A stretch of DNA of 64,000 nt from contig JAPVLO010000182.1 in assembly GCA_027257055.1 (NCBI GenBank), positions 1,116,001 through 1,180,000 on the forward strand, written 5' to 3'. This document shows positions 23,585-34,734 of the stretch, in pieces. A program made the position numbers and the translations under genes. The first letter of the stretch is position 1, and each line of letters opens with the position of its first letter. The stretch is from Cephalopachus bancanus. Taxonomy: Eukaryota > Chordata > Mammalia > Primates > Tarsiidae. The notes beneath the pieces are model-generated. The model ran no database searches. It saw only the letters and a list, made by a program, of their open reading frames with translations, and was not told the origin of the DNA.

Positions 23585-23663
23585 GGTATCTCAGCTTCAC
23601 TTAGCCAAGACCACTTGTTGTTAGTCCAGGTTTTGATCAACCAACTGAGCTAACCATGAGACC
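23585..23663 (-). pseudogene. tRNA-like relic
   Basis: On the minus strand GGTCTCA, then TG, then GTTAGCTCAGTTGGTT form an acceptor 5' strand and a good tRNA A box. About 79 bases later TGAGATACC can pair with the acceptor strand apart from one inserted base. The T arm lacks a TTCGA loop, so it is not a working gene. The head resembles tRNA-Ile-like wording. It could be a tRNA pseudogene or the head of an unnamed tRNA-derived SINE. Confidence 0.42.
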
Positions 23664-24222
23664 TACTTATTAGCTGCTAAATCCACTTTAGCAGAGCAGG
23701 AGATCAGAAGGAATTAGAGAGTTTGCCAAGCAGGGAAATGGGTAGATAAGGACATCCTGGGCAGAGATAATTTTGTCTTCTATCCATTACAATTCCAATG
23801 CGAAAAACTTATTAGTGTGATTATTTTTTGGTGATATCCAGGCTATGTATGCTTTCTGAACTCCTGAGCCATAGGATTTATGGAAGTGGACATTGCCATG
23901 TCTACTTAGCCGTCGGAGATGTTGTGCTTACTTGTCACTGGTATCTTCTCTCACCACTGGAGAGGCTCTCACCACAACTTCATAATCTGTTGACCTTCGT
24001 GGCTGCTGAATATGAGATCTGAATTTCCTGGAGCCAAAGGGGTCTCTCTGATCATTTATTAATAAATCATTGTCTCAGAGAGTTTATCACCTTAAAATGT
24101 AAATTATAAGCAAACGAACCTGCTCTTCACATTTTTAGTCTTTTTTATTTATGTGTGTGTGTTTCTGTGTTCCTAGCAGGTTGGCAGCTTAGGAAAATAG
24201 TTATGTAGTAGTTGGCTTAGAA

Positions 24223-24396
24223 CAGTGGTTTCTCAATCTTGGGCTCACATTAGAATCACCTGGGGAGCTTTTAAAACTCCCAATGCTCACGCCAAATCCC
24301 AGACTGATTAAATCAGAATCTCTGGGGGGTGGGACCCAGGCATCAGTATTTTTTAAAGCTCCCAAGTGATTACAAAGGAGCCAGGTTTGAGAACTG
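24223..24396 (+). mobile_element. MER5A-like hAT MITE
   Basis: CAGTGGTTTCTCAATCTTGG at one end and TTTGAGAACTG at the other are inverted terminal repeats. The interior TCAGAATCTCTGGGG and CCCAGGCATCAGTATTTTT matches the family. The sequence TTGGCTTAGAA sits flush at both ends (24212-24222 and 24397-24407). Confidence 0.9.
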
Positions 24397-24499
24397 TTGG
24401 CTTAGAAGGTAACTTCTCTTTTTCATTCATAGCGTTTTCATCTGTACTTCATTTTGTGCAGTTGAAGTCAATTTTAAGACTAGATTATTGGTGCCCAAA

Positions 24500-24718
24500 A
24501 TCCCCTCAAACTTTGGCATACATCAGAATCACTTGGAAAGCTTGTTAAAGCACAGATCACATAATGCTTTTCATGACTTCTCCTGGGATAAGCCCCACCC
24601 TTACAATTCTTAAAATAGTAGATATAGAGCTGGGACGCAAGACTTTGCATTTCTAACAGATTCCCATTATGGCGATATTGCTGGTGCCAGGAACCTACTT
24701 TGAGAACCTCTGCTCTAA
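24500..24718 (+). mobile_element. MER5-family hAT MITE, diverged
   Basis: CTCAAACTTTGGCATACATC, AGAATCACTTGGAAAGCTTG, GCATTTCTAACAGATTCCC and TACTTTGAGAACCTCTG follow MER5-type order. It is only 90 bases from the MER5A-like copy. Confidence 0.82.
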
Positions 24719-24895
24719 TGCCTTCTTCTCACCTTCCTTCTGCTCTTTTCCACCGGTGGTGGCCAAGGCACCTGCCTCAGACAGCCTGTACTCACAGTAC
24801 CAGTGCTAGGAAAGGTAATGGATACGTGAAGGGCTTTAACATGTTGCCCCACCTCCAAGTAATCATGCAATCTAAGCAAAACCAGCTTGCTCTGT

Positions 24896-24939
24896 ATGCA
24901 AATACACCCTCCTCTTCATGCAAATACACCCTCCTCTTC
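24896..24939. repeat. Perfect 22-bp tandem duplication with two octamer motifs
   Basis: The unit ATGCAAATACACCCTCCTCT plus TC occurs twice without mismatch (24896-24917 and 24918-24939). Each copy starts with ATGCAAAT, the consensus POU/OCT octamer. Function is unknown. Confidence 0.9.
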
Positions 24940-25314
24940 ATGCAGAATTGCTCCCCTAAGTGCCCTCTCCTTCAGAGTTGAACCCATCCCCGGATGGGTT
25001 TCTGGTCTCCAAAAATGGAAGTTGGAGATCACTTTTCCACAAAAAACATTCTGTGAATGGTGTTTAGGTATAGCTGAAGTCATGTTGTTAAAACTATTGT
25101 TCAGGAATATTGTGGGCTTCGATGGGCTGCTTCCCAGGGGCTTAGACACCATTTGAAATGTAAAGAATTTGATTTCTGAATTTCAGAAAACCAATTTTTA
25201 AACAAGCTCTTAGAACCTACCTTGTTCAGCAACTGCCTAAGCCTTTTGGCTTATTTTGTTTATAGTTATTTTACCCTTTATATTTGGAGCCAAAGTAGGG
25301 GAGAAAAGATTTTT

Positions 25315-25535
25315 CACGCATTCAGTTAACACGTATGAGGTGCCTTCAATGTAGTTGGCACTGTGCTATGTACTGGGGATATGAAACTGAAAACGACAAT
25401 CCCTGCCCTAGAAGAGCTCATGTTCTAGGTTGAAGATACTTGCAAAGCAAATAAGAAAATATTGAAAACATTTACCAAGTTACCAGTATGATATTTGCAA
25501 TAATGAAGAACTATTGAAGGAGCGATCTGTTCTGC
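25315..25535 (-). mobile_element. L2 fragment, antisense (part 1)
   Basis: CATTCAGTTAACACGTATGA, GGCACTGTGCTATGTACTGG and GAAGAGCTCATGTTCTAGG are typical antisense L2 3' wording. It appears to continue after the simple-repeat block (about 25690-25830, with GGCTAAGAGGAGTTCCCAG). Confidence 0.65.
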
Positions 25536-25633
25536 GGGGGGGGGAGAAGGGGGAGAGGGAGAAGGGGAGAGAGAAAAGTGGGGAGGGAAGTGGGGAGAGA
25601 GCAAGGGAAGGAGGGGGAGGGAGAGAGACTGAT

Positions 25634-25681
<48 letters not shown>
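25535..25681. repeat. G/A-rich purine tract followed by (GT)n
   Basis: About 95 bases with almost only G and A on the + strand (25535-25629, one or two T or C) are followed by about 23 GT units (25635-25681). Confidence 0.97.
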
Positions 25682-26093
25682 GTATTTTGTAGGGGGAGGG
25701 GGTGCGTCCAAGAGGGTTAGGATCAGGAAGAGGTTGTTAGGGCTTGAAGGCTAAGAGGAGTTCCCAGAAGAAAAGGGGTTGAAGGACATTCTAGGGTGAT
25801 GGAAGAGTCTGAATGCAGGGGGAAGTAAGCTATGGGAAAAAGACAAGTAAGCAGGTCAGCTCCCTGTGTAGTGTGATTGGAGAAAAACTGGGAAGGGCAT
25901 TAATTATCCCAAAGTTGGAGCCTTATCCCAGTGGAAGAAATGAGATTTATGCGAAGTCAGTATATGTGATATTTGCATTTCTACCCCAGACTTTCCTTCT
26001 TAATATTTTTCTTCTCCTGTATATTTCTTAGTACCCTGGAGAAAACAGTTTTAGTTTCAACAAAAGGTTAATACTTTGAAAATGTCTCAAATC

Positions 26094-26318
26094 AAGTGGT
26101 TTTCAAACTGTGCTCTGGAAGCCCCCTTTGAGGTTGGCTAGGGTGAGGTCAAAAGAGCAGGTAGGGGCCTGCTGGGCGTCCCTCAGGAGCTTTACCATTA
26201 TCTATCCACCTATCAAGCTTTTCTTCAGATCATTCTAAATATTGGGCACCGCCAATAAGAATATTACATTTGGAAAAGGATACACAACCAAAACAAAGTT
26301 TTAAAAACCAGTGTAATC
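26094..26318. mobile_element. hAT-like MITE, family uncertain
   Basis: GTGGTTTTCAAACTGTGCTC at the left and AGTTTTAAAAACCAGTG at the right are imperfect inverted ends. The interior has no coding content. Confidence 0.55.
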
Positions 26319-29300
26319 TAATCTTCATATATTTAGTAAAAGTCTGAGGACTTGATGTGGATTGCCAAGTCTCTCAGCTACTGGCCAAAGGATGAATATT
26401 CTCAATCAGCTGAAGAAGGAGCATCCGGCAGGCATTGATCTGAATGTGTGAACAGTGATAATGGTTGGTAGGATAAGCTTTCAGTTGGCCAGAAGAGGCA
26501 ATAATAAAATTATATCTTGCCAGAACAAACACTGTAAGATCAATATTAGAATTTTCTTATGAGGGCAAACTAATCCTTTCTTAAACATTTCAGAGCTTTC
26601 TTTATACTGTAACATTTTTAGTACTTCTTGATCTAGTACCTGTATTTACTCATCCTGTTCGATATAAAAATAAATTATGCAGTGGTAGTTAGGATGTTTA
26701 TAGCAAGACAATGACCCCTGCTGATTTGGTTTAGCAAGAAGTGTTATTAGGAATTAAAATATTTTGTGTTACATACCATGTTATAATTATTTATGTCATG
26801 TTTAGATAGTATGTTAATTTGGTTTTAATCACTTTGCTAATAAAAACTAAAGGGACTTGCCAGTTTATTTGTACTTACACATAACTTTTGCATTTAAATG
26901 TGGCTAAGCTGCCCTGAGGTGGTTATATAATCTTTTCTGGGAGTCAAAATCTCATGATTTTATATCTATCATTTTTTTCTGATGAGGAGACACTCACTGA
27001 GGTGCTGTTTGACAGAAAATTTTAAAAACCCTGAAGAAAATAGCCCAAAGATATGTTTGGGTACAAAAGAAATAGCTACAGAAGGTCACCTGCCTGTGAC
27101 ATTATGCAGGTTATTTAACCTTGCAGTGTCCTTCCCTGGAACATGAGGCCAATTATCCCTACCTTCATGAAATGAGATGAAGTACATGAAATGGCCATGT
27201 TTCCCCAAGTTAAATTTTACCCGAAGGGGGAAACTACTTACTGCAAAAGTATTCCATCACATGGTAGAAGGATGGCACAGTGCACGTAGGGGAAATAGAT
27301 GCATAACTCTTGAAATTTAGAAGTGGCTTACATAAGCCTGTGGGAAACATTTTTTAAAATTGAGTTTGTTCCCTTTAAACACTTTCATTGGACTAATAAC
27401 ACACATTAAGTACTTATCATACATGCCCTGAAAGGAACTCACAGTCTAATTGGTTAGTCAGTCTTTTGTTTTTAAAAATATTTTTTCCTTCTGTTTTAAT
27501 TGTTAACCTACATATTGTTTCTCATTTGAGGGTGACCTGCTTTCTCTAATACTGAGTATTTGCCATATTGATTCTCAAGTCTGAGTATCTGGTTTCATTT
27601 CTAAGCAGAAATGAACCCATTTTTCTCAGTGCTGAGTGAGCATTTCTTAACAGACCAGGACTCTCCCTACCTTCTGGAGGAAAGAGCTGAATATTGCAGA
27701 ACACTGCTGAGCTCTGGCCAGAGCCTTCAGAGGAGCACCTGGCTCCTCACAGCCAGGGCCATGCCTGGTCTCCTCTGTTTCAGTTCTTGAATCCTTAATT
27801 GGTAGTAGAAGCATTTTCAAGACAACGTTGAAAACACATTTCAGGAGTCTAGGATAAAAATAGTAAGGTGATATAAATCACATAACTGAGAAACACTAAC
27901 AAAGAGCTAAAGAGTGAGAGCTTTAAACAGTATTTTTAATTTATACACAGTTAGAAAACAGAAATAGATTTCCGTCCCTTTTAGCTGGTGATGTTGTTGA
28001 GTCCTTTTTTTTATTATTCCAATCTGTGATAAGAGGTCATTTATATAACCAAAGCATGTTAGTGGCCGCTCAGCCAAGTTTTTGGTTTATCTTTGACTGT
28101 AGTCAAAGCAAGTGTGATGAATGAACAACTGAGGTCACAACTGGATACAAGCAGGACTTTGTAAGAAGAGTCTTGAAATCTTCAGCTGAAGCCTTTGTTC
28201 CTCACCACCATATGGAAGTTGAAAGTGTTTTGAAGCTAGTAGGCAGCTTTCTTTGGATGTATTTTATTCACTTAGAATTAAGGACAGAAGCTCTCTTAAT
28301 CACAAAAATTGTCTTATGTCGTACTTAATAGCTTGGGAGTTTTCAGTTATTTTTGAGTGCAGTAGGAAAACTATACATTTTATATATGCTCAGTACCTTA
28401 CAACAGAAATAGTTTCAATTTGTCTGTCAGTTGACAAGTATGTTCTACCTTTGATTGAAACAACCACCCTCCCTTCTGCTGCATATTAAATCCCAGGGCT
28501 GAAGCTGCCCATTGGTAGTGCTGGTTCTGTTACATCTAAAAGGAACCAATAAATGCATTTGTTGGAAGTGGCATCTGTTAAGGAAATATACCTGAAATAA
28601 AAATGAGGGCCTATTTTGTAAAATGCTTCTTTCTTATCTTCTGTGTGCTACAATGGAATTGTGTATTGATGCTCCAGGCTTCCCCAGGAAAGAATGTCTG
28701 TGGGCTGGTCCTGAAGCTGTTTTCCTTGTGGTTTGTCTCCTGTCCAAACCCAAGGAAAGCCAGGCTCTTTCATTTTCATTCTTTTCCAAAAAACTCGAGT
28801 GCTTTTGAACACAGAACCCCCATCCTCCCACCACCCAAACTCTGCATTCCAACCGCGTGATTTCATGGTACCAGGCGTGTCTCCCCTGCCATGCCGTCAG
28901 GCCGCCTGCTGACTCTTGCAGGGGGAACAGACGGGAACATAAACTCACTGCAGAAGAGCAGGACGCTCTCTGTATATTTTTAAGACCAGGAATCCAGTTC
29001 CCATTTACAGGCTGTATTTTTTTAATAGCTCCTTGAAAATGGAACAAAACATTTCTTGTTGCTCTTGTTTCTTGACAATATCATTCCCTCTGCACTGATG
29101 TATAGAATCTCAGAAACTAGAGAATGGAAAAGATGTATTAGATCATGTCTAGCTCATTCCCACTGGTCACGATACTTTTTTTTCCCCTTCCCACAGTCTT
29201 TCCTCTAAGGTTTTTCTCTTCTTGTTTTCTCAGGAATTTGTTTTCTCCATTTCTCTTGGGGAATAATTTCTGAGATTGACCATGAAGGAATTTATGTGGA

Positions 29301-30004
29301 AATATTCATATTCTTTTTTTTCCAGCTTAATATTCCTAGTCTTCATAACCCTTTCCATTACCATAAACACTCCCTCTCCTTCCTAGGTCAAGTATTTCAG
29401 GATGGTATTTTTTTTTCCTTTCCATTTATTAAGTTCAGAGTTTGTTTTTCTGCTTTGCTTTCTCTCTTCATCAATCAGACCCTAAAGCCCATTAATCATT
29501 TCTTACTGCACTGAAAATGCCTTTGCTTATTCCCATATCAGAAACACAGAGCTGGTTAAGGTCCCTAGTATTAGAGGAAGCCTCACTAATATGTACTCAT
29601 TTATGCTAGCTTCTCTTACTCTCTCTCTCCTTCAATTGTCAACTAGAAACTTTCAAAAATATTGTTTCTAAATTATGATTTACGTATTTAGTCACCTGGA
29701 GGCCTATTGTGTCTGTGTATGATTTTGAGTGGCAGGATTATGTTGGTCTCAATTACCTAAAAGATATTTTTCATATCCTCAGAGTCACAAATATTTTGGG
29801 TCAAGTACAATTCTGGGCCATGGAGCTATGATGTAGTATTCTATTTTAGGGCTGTCATCGTAAGAGTAGAAAGGAAATTAGACTGTATTTGTAGGGTCTG
29901 GAATTCTTGGGGAAAGGGAAGGGCAAAATTTAAGCAGCCTTGGTGCTTGCATATCTAAAGTAGATTAGCTCTCAGGAGCTAGTAGAAGGCTCATGTTATG
30001 TTGT

Positions 30005-30220
30005 CACATTGTGTGCCTTTACTTAACTTTTCATAAACATATTCTCTATCTCCAATTAGATTACATCCTCTTAGGAATGCATACCTTTTCTTGTGTGTCT
30101 CTTCTTTGTGTTTGTAAGCTCTTGAGTGCAAAAAAATTTTTTTTAATCTTTTTTTGTCCCCAGTGGCACCTAGCATGGTGATTTGCAGAGTAGTCACAAA
30201 ATAAACACATGATGTCTATC
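30005..30220 (+). mobile_element. L2 3' end fragment
   Basis: TTGTAAGCTCTTGAGTGCA, then CCCCAGTGGCACCTAGCATG and AGTCACAAAATAAACACA follow the L2 (or related CR1-type LINE) tail layout. It ends 107 bases before WARS2 exon 2. Confidence 0.55.
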
Positions 30221-30326
30221 AGACTGCAGTTTACAGAAATAGTAGTAGCTATCATAGCTGCAGTAATGTGGGCATATGATTCGTGGATTCTCCAAGAGCA
30301 AATTTGTTTGTCTTCCTTTGTTCCAG

Positions 30327-30584
30327 AAAGACGGCATGAAACGAGTCTTTTCGGGCATTCAGCCTACAGGAATCCCCCACCTGGGCAATTACCTGGGCGC
30401 CATTGAGGGCTGGGTGAGGTTGCAGAATGAGTATGACTCTGTGCTGTACAGCATCGTTGACCTCCACTCCATCACCGTCCCCCAAGAGCCCACTATCCTT
30501 CGGCAGAGCATCCTGGACATGACTGCTGTTCTTCTTGCCTGTGGCATAAACCCAGAGAAAAGCATCCTTTTCCAGCAATCTCAG
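30327..30584 (+). CDS. WARS2: WARS2 exon 2: mitochondrial tryptophanyl-tRNA synthetase, catalytic N-terminal part
   Basis: This 258-bp exon gives 86 codons in one open frame, starting K-D-G-M-K-R and ending F-Q-Q-S-Q. WARS2 is a class Ic aminoacyl-tRNA synthetase that charges mitochondrial tRNA-Trp with tryptophan in the matrix, using ATP. The exon holds the start of the Rossmann-fold catalytic domain. The HIGH-type ATP-binding motif reads HLGN (30378-30389) after the conserved GIQPTG, followed by the NYLGAIEGW helix, the DLHSIT stretch and the LACGI..EKS segment typical of bacterial-type TrpRS. The acceptor is a pyrimidine-rich tract ending TTCCAG at 30326 and the donor is CAG/GTCAGT at 30584/30585. 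Both borders are phase 0. Exon 1 was not found in the 30 kb upstream, so the mitochondrial presequence lies outside the window. Identification rests on clear family similarity of all three exons in the right order. Confidence 0.97.
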
Positions 30585-31407
30585 GTCAGTTCATCGGATT
30601 AGAGCTGGGAAAACTTTTATTTGCACGTTTTTTGAGGAAAATTTTTGAGCGGTTCCTATAGCTCCTGTTTGTGATTTTTGAACATAGTTTGAGGTGGACT
30701 TCATCACATATGATTATTTCAGTCTAGTGCTTTACCTGTATTTATATTATTAAGTATCATTAAAAGTTCAATGATATTTTTCAACTTTTCCTCCATTATA
30801 CTTGGTAAGTTTATAATAATTCATATACCAAAAAGTTGGTTCTCTTTAGTACTCCTAACGCTATAATTGTTTTTCTGTGCTGGGTTGCATTCAAACTGAT
30901 GACTTCATGCTGTTGACTAATCTTGTGCTCAAGGATAGAATTTAGTGGCCAGTGGTTTTCTGTAATTCCAGTGTTGCTTTATTGGATATTACATTTGGAA
31001 GGCCTATTGGATAATTCCCATTGTTCATTCTTTATATAATAGCGTTTAAGAAGATTTGAGAACAGACTGGGAAATTAGAAAACAAAGTACCAGTGTCTTG
31101 TGTTTAAGCCCAGAAAGACTTCAGAGCAAAGCCGAAATATTGGAGTCGCAATTTACTGTGGATGAATCAGTTTGTTCTTGGATAGGCAGACAGCCTGACC
31201 CAGAGACAGGACAATTAAAATATGCCCTAGAAAAGGAAGATGAAAATTCTAACTGGATTATGCCCTCATTAGATATCTGGTTTAATCTTGTGACAAAGCT
31301 CAGCCAATAAATTGTATGTTATACATGTTATGGTACATGTTAACATGTATGCATATATATATATGATCTCCCTTGATCATAAACATAAGAATATCATTAT
31401 TTTGCAT

Positions 31408-31652
31408 GTTTTATTATTCACATAACTTAATGTGATAGTTCACACAGAGCAACCTATTAAAAATATGTAATAAGTGAAAAGAATGCAGTGGTCCTTTAGT
31501 TTCCAGAGAGTATTGGTTCTGGGACCCCCACAGCTACCAAAAATCTGTGGATGCTCAAGTCCCATCTATAAAATTGCTTAGTATTTGCGTAGAACCTATG
31601 CACATTCCTCTCATTTACTTTACATCAGCTCTAGATTACTTATAATACCTAA
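31408..31652 (+). repeat. Local duplication, copy A
   Basis: This 245-bp block, from GTTTTATTATTCACATAAC to ATAATACCTAA, has a close copy at 35657-35901. It includes about 70 bases of non-transposon flank plus the left part of the DNA transposon. Confidence 0.8.
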
Positions 31653-31800
31653 TACAATGTAACTGCTACATAGATAGTTGTTATGCTGTATTGCCTTTTT
31701 ATTTGTATTTTTATTGTGCTGTTATTTATTTTTTCCTGAACATTTTAAATCTGTAGTTTATTGAGTCCAGGGATGTGGAACCCATGGGATTGAAGGGAAT
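31479..31800. mobile_element. Tigger/mariner-like DNA transposon relic
   Basis: CAGTGGTCCTTTAGTTTCCA, GGACCCCCACAGCTACC, ATCTGTGGATGCTCAAGTCC and, near the far end, GGGATGTGGAACCCATGG are the paired ends and body of a non-autonomous TcMar-Tigger-type element. The family name is from memory and uncertain. Confidence 0.65.
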
Positions 31801-31849
31801 CATCAGAAAATAAATGTAGCTATTAACTTAAACTTGTTGCCAGCTTGGA

Positions 31850-32830
31850 GATAATTCAGGTGCTTGGAGACATTTGTTATGTACCATTTCTACCTTACAG
31901 ATCTTTACCTTATGGGTTCTTACCTTATAGGTCTTACCTTCTTCAAGCTAGTTGTCACTAGGTTGCTCATGCTCTTGGTCATCCCATCTCAGAAGGATTC
32001 CCACCTTTTCTTTGAAAGGAATGCACCTCTCATATTTCATAAAACAATGTTTGTTCAAACACTTCACATCCATCGTCGACGCTGGAGAACTGGTCATCAT
32101 TAGAGCCACTTTTTTAGTCACTTGGATGCATTTTGCAAAGCATATCGTCTTCACTCCATCTAAGCTGTTTCTAATACAAGCTCTCTTTTTATCCTTATTT
32201 GATACTATTTCTAAAAGTTGTATTCTAGGCCAAAAGTACCTATCTTCATACTTCTTGTAGGTGAATATGTCTAATCTCTACAAAGTAACCCCTTGCCAGA
32301 TTGCTTTTTTAAGTGATCTTTAAAATTAAAGGCTTATTTACAACCACATCCAGTACTTGTACTTTGAGCTCATACCCCCAAGAACAATGATTGTATTGTA
32401 ATTTTTTCCCCTTTGTAAAGGATTTTTGTTGGTAACCTCCATAAGCATCTCAAATTTGCAATCACTGAGATATCTTCCTCTACTTAGTACTCTGTTGTTC
32501 AGAATACCAATTGAAAGAGCAATCCACAATATGGGAGACTTTGTAAGGAGTCCTTCCTAAATGAGGAGTAATAAAATTCATCTTCCCTTTCCGTGGAACC
32601 TGAGGAACTCAGTGGCTCCAGGGTGATGTGGTCTAGGTCAGCAGAGAGGACAGCACTGACTGTTGCATGCCTGTCTCGCGGCCCCATGTGGTTCTGAAGC
32701 TGTCTCCCAGGTCCCTTCCTGCCATCCCTCTGAGTTCCCTTGTGGGGAGTTTTGGTAGCTTGCCAGCAAAACTTGAGGGAAATACACATTTTGCCCACAT
32801 TCTAAAACCCACCTCCTGAAGGCAATGTGA
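31850..32830. other. Unrecognised stretch with short minus-strand frames
   Basis: Several adjoining minus-strand frames (32798-32499, 32529-32338, 32154-31948) are moderately complex, but I recognise no family. No splice, poly(A) or promoter signals tie them together. It may be unique intron or a very old retrocopy. Confidence 0.25.
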
Positions 32831-32979
32831 AAGACTTCCTCAGGTGTCTCTCTAGCCTTAAAGCATACTTGATCTTGACTGTTTTCTTCTTTGACTCAGG
32901 CAATCAACCTTATTACAACTCTGCAGATGGACAAGATATTTTATCAGGTTCTCTTTTCTTTTTAAAAATACTTAATAAA

Positions 32980-34010
32980 GAAAAAACTTAAACTGTTTGC
33001 AACAGTAGAGAGGATAGTATACTGTACCTCCATCAATTACTAACATTTTGTGATTTGTCTCATTGATGTTCTTTTCTTTGTTGAAGTATTTTAAAGCAGA
33101 CACCACATATCATGACTTTTTTTCTCTCTTTTAATTTTTATTTTGAAATTATGGGGTACAGTTCAGGGTTAGGTATACAAATGCTCATTGTGCAGGTACC
33201 CTATTGATGAGGTGTGCCTCCCCTTCCCCAGGCAGATATCGACTGTTGTCAATCCCAGCTACCCCCCCCCCCCCGGTTTCCCACTATTTTCAACTTTCAG
33301 TTCCTTTCCTACAGTAATACAGTAGTTGTTCAAGGTCCACTTATGAGTGAGAACATGTGATACTCAGCTCTTTGTTTCTATGAGAGATCACTCAGTATTA
33401 TAAACTCTAATTCCATCCATGTTTCTGTGAAGTTCTTAATTTTGTTCTTCTGTATGGCTGGATAATATTCCATTGTATATACGTACCACATTTTTTTTAA
33501 TACAGTCCTCTTTTGGTGGGCAGCACGGTTGGTTTCATGTTCTTGCTATTGTGAACAATGCTGCAATAAACATACCTGTGCAGGTATCTTTTTTATAGAG
33601 TGACCTGAGTTCTTCTGGGTATACTCCTAGTAGGTGGATTGTGGGGTCATATGGAAGGTCAATTTTTAGAACTTTTACGAATTGCCACACATATCATGAC
33701 TTTTACTTCCTAAATATTTTCGTGTACCTCTCTATAAATTCAGAATATTTTCTTACACAGCCACAATACTGTCATGACATCTAACAAAGCTAATAATTCC
33801 ATATTATCTAATCCTCAAATTGCCCTGATCCTCCCAAAAATGTCTTTTATAATTTGCTTCTTTGAGTGAAGATCTATCGAGATCCACATATTGCATTTGG
33901 TTTTGGATCTTAGGTCTCTTTTTTCATTCCTTTTGATTTGTTCCTCAAATTTTAATTTATTTCTTGTAAAATTAGTACCTCTGCACTGAAAAGTATTCAA
34001 AATTTTGATT
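32980..34010 (-). mobile_element. Old L1 (L1M type) 3' region, antisense, interrupted
   Basis: AGTATACTGTACCTCCATCA, GAAGTATTTTAAAGCAGACA, and after the inserted L1, AATCCTCAAATTGCCCTGAT and TTGCATTTGGTTTTGGATCT are antisense L1M 3' UTR wording. A younger L1 occupies 33121-33687. Confidence 0.65.
33121..33687 (-). mobile_element. Lineage-specific L1, 5'-truncated, antisense
   Basis: An L1 3' end with the tail CTGAACTGTACCCCATAATT (minus strand). It extends through the ORF2 end (ATGGCTGGATAATATTCC) to 5' truncation at 33687. The 17-bp target-site duplication CACATATCATGACTTTT is perfect (33104-33120 and 33688-33704). A 13-C run is at about 33262. Confidence 0.95.
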
Positions 34011-34566
34011 TTTCTTCTTCTTTTTTTTAATGCCTTTGATGTATTAAGTTTCCTTTTATTTGCTATAAATTAATTCTTTGGAACTTAAAAATAAGCCTTA
34101 CTATTTTGGTTGCTTTTCCTTTGCATCAATCTGTGTTAGCTGATGGCCAGTGACTATAAGCTACTGTCCCACATAGTTGGTCATTACCCTTTGCATTAAT
34201 GTGGATAGAAACTGTGCTGGCCGCTTGCCCATGGAGCGCCTGGAAAGGAACATTAGACATCGGCTCCTTTCAAATGGTCGTAAAGCCTCAGCTTGTTTAT
34301 GGGTGAGGACGGAAAAATCTTCCTCAGGCTTTATCTTAAAATCGTGAAGACATGTATTGGCTTTTCCTTCTTAGGACCGTTTTCAAGTATACATGTAATC
34401 AAATAAGCTGGTCTCCCTGAAGTGGTTGTTGTTTTAAACACATAGCTTCATATTTGCAGTGCTCTAGTAGATGAAAGAATTATTGTGGGGATGATTTATG
34501 TTTTGTGATACAAAAATCAATAATTGGCAGCTATCTTTTTTAAAAAAAAAAAAAGCTTTGAACTTT

Positions 34567-34716
34567 TATCTTCATTATTTATTTATTTGTTTGTTTTTAG
34601 AGGCAGAGTCTTGCTATGTTGCCCAGGCTGGTCTTGAACTCCTGGTCTCAAGCAATCCTTACACCTCAACTTCCCAAAGTGCTGGTATTACAGGTATGAG
34701 CTACTATACCAGGCCA
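34567..34716 (-). mobile_element. Free Alu monomer (FLAM-like), antisense
   Basis: TTGCTATGTTGCCCAGGCTG, CTTGAACTCCTGGTCTCAAG and GTGCTGGTATTACAGGTATG. One arm only, with a T-rich tail (TTTATTTATTTG) on the left. Confidence 0.85.
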
Positions 34717-34734
34717 ACTGCTGACTTTTTTTCT

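Noticed and set aside
24896..24939. Possible CRISPR-like repeat pair
   Set aside because: Two head-to-tail units without spacers in a mammalian intron.
28603..29047. Overlapping + and - frames near 28.6-29.0 kb
   Set aside because: Both strands are open by chance in a stop-poor stretch; no motif, splice signal or relative was recognised.
30252..30578. 108-codon minus-strand frame opposite exon 2
   Set aside because: A shadow of the WARS2 coding strand; the + strand explains the sequence fully.
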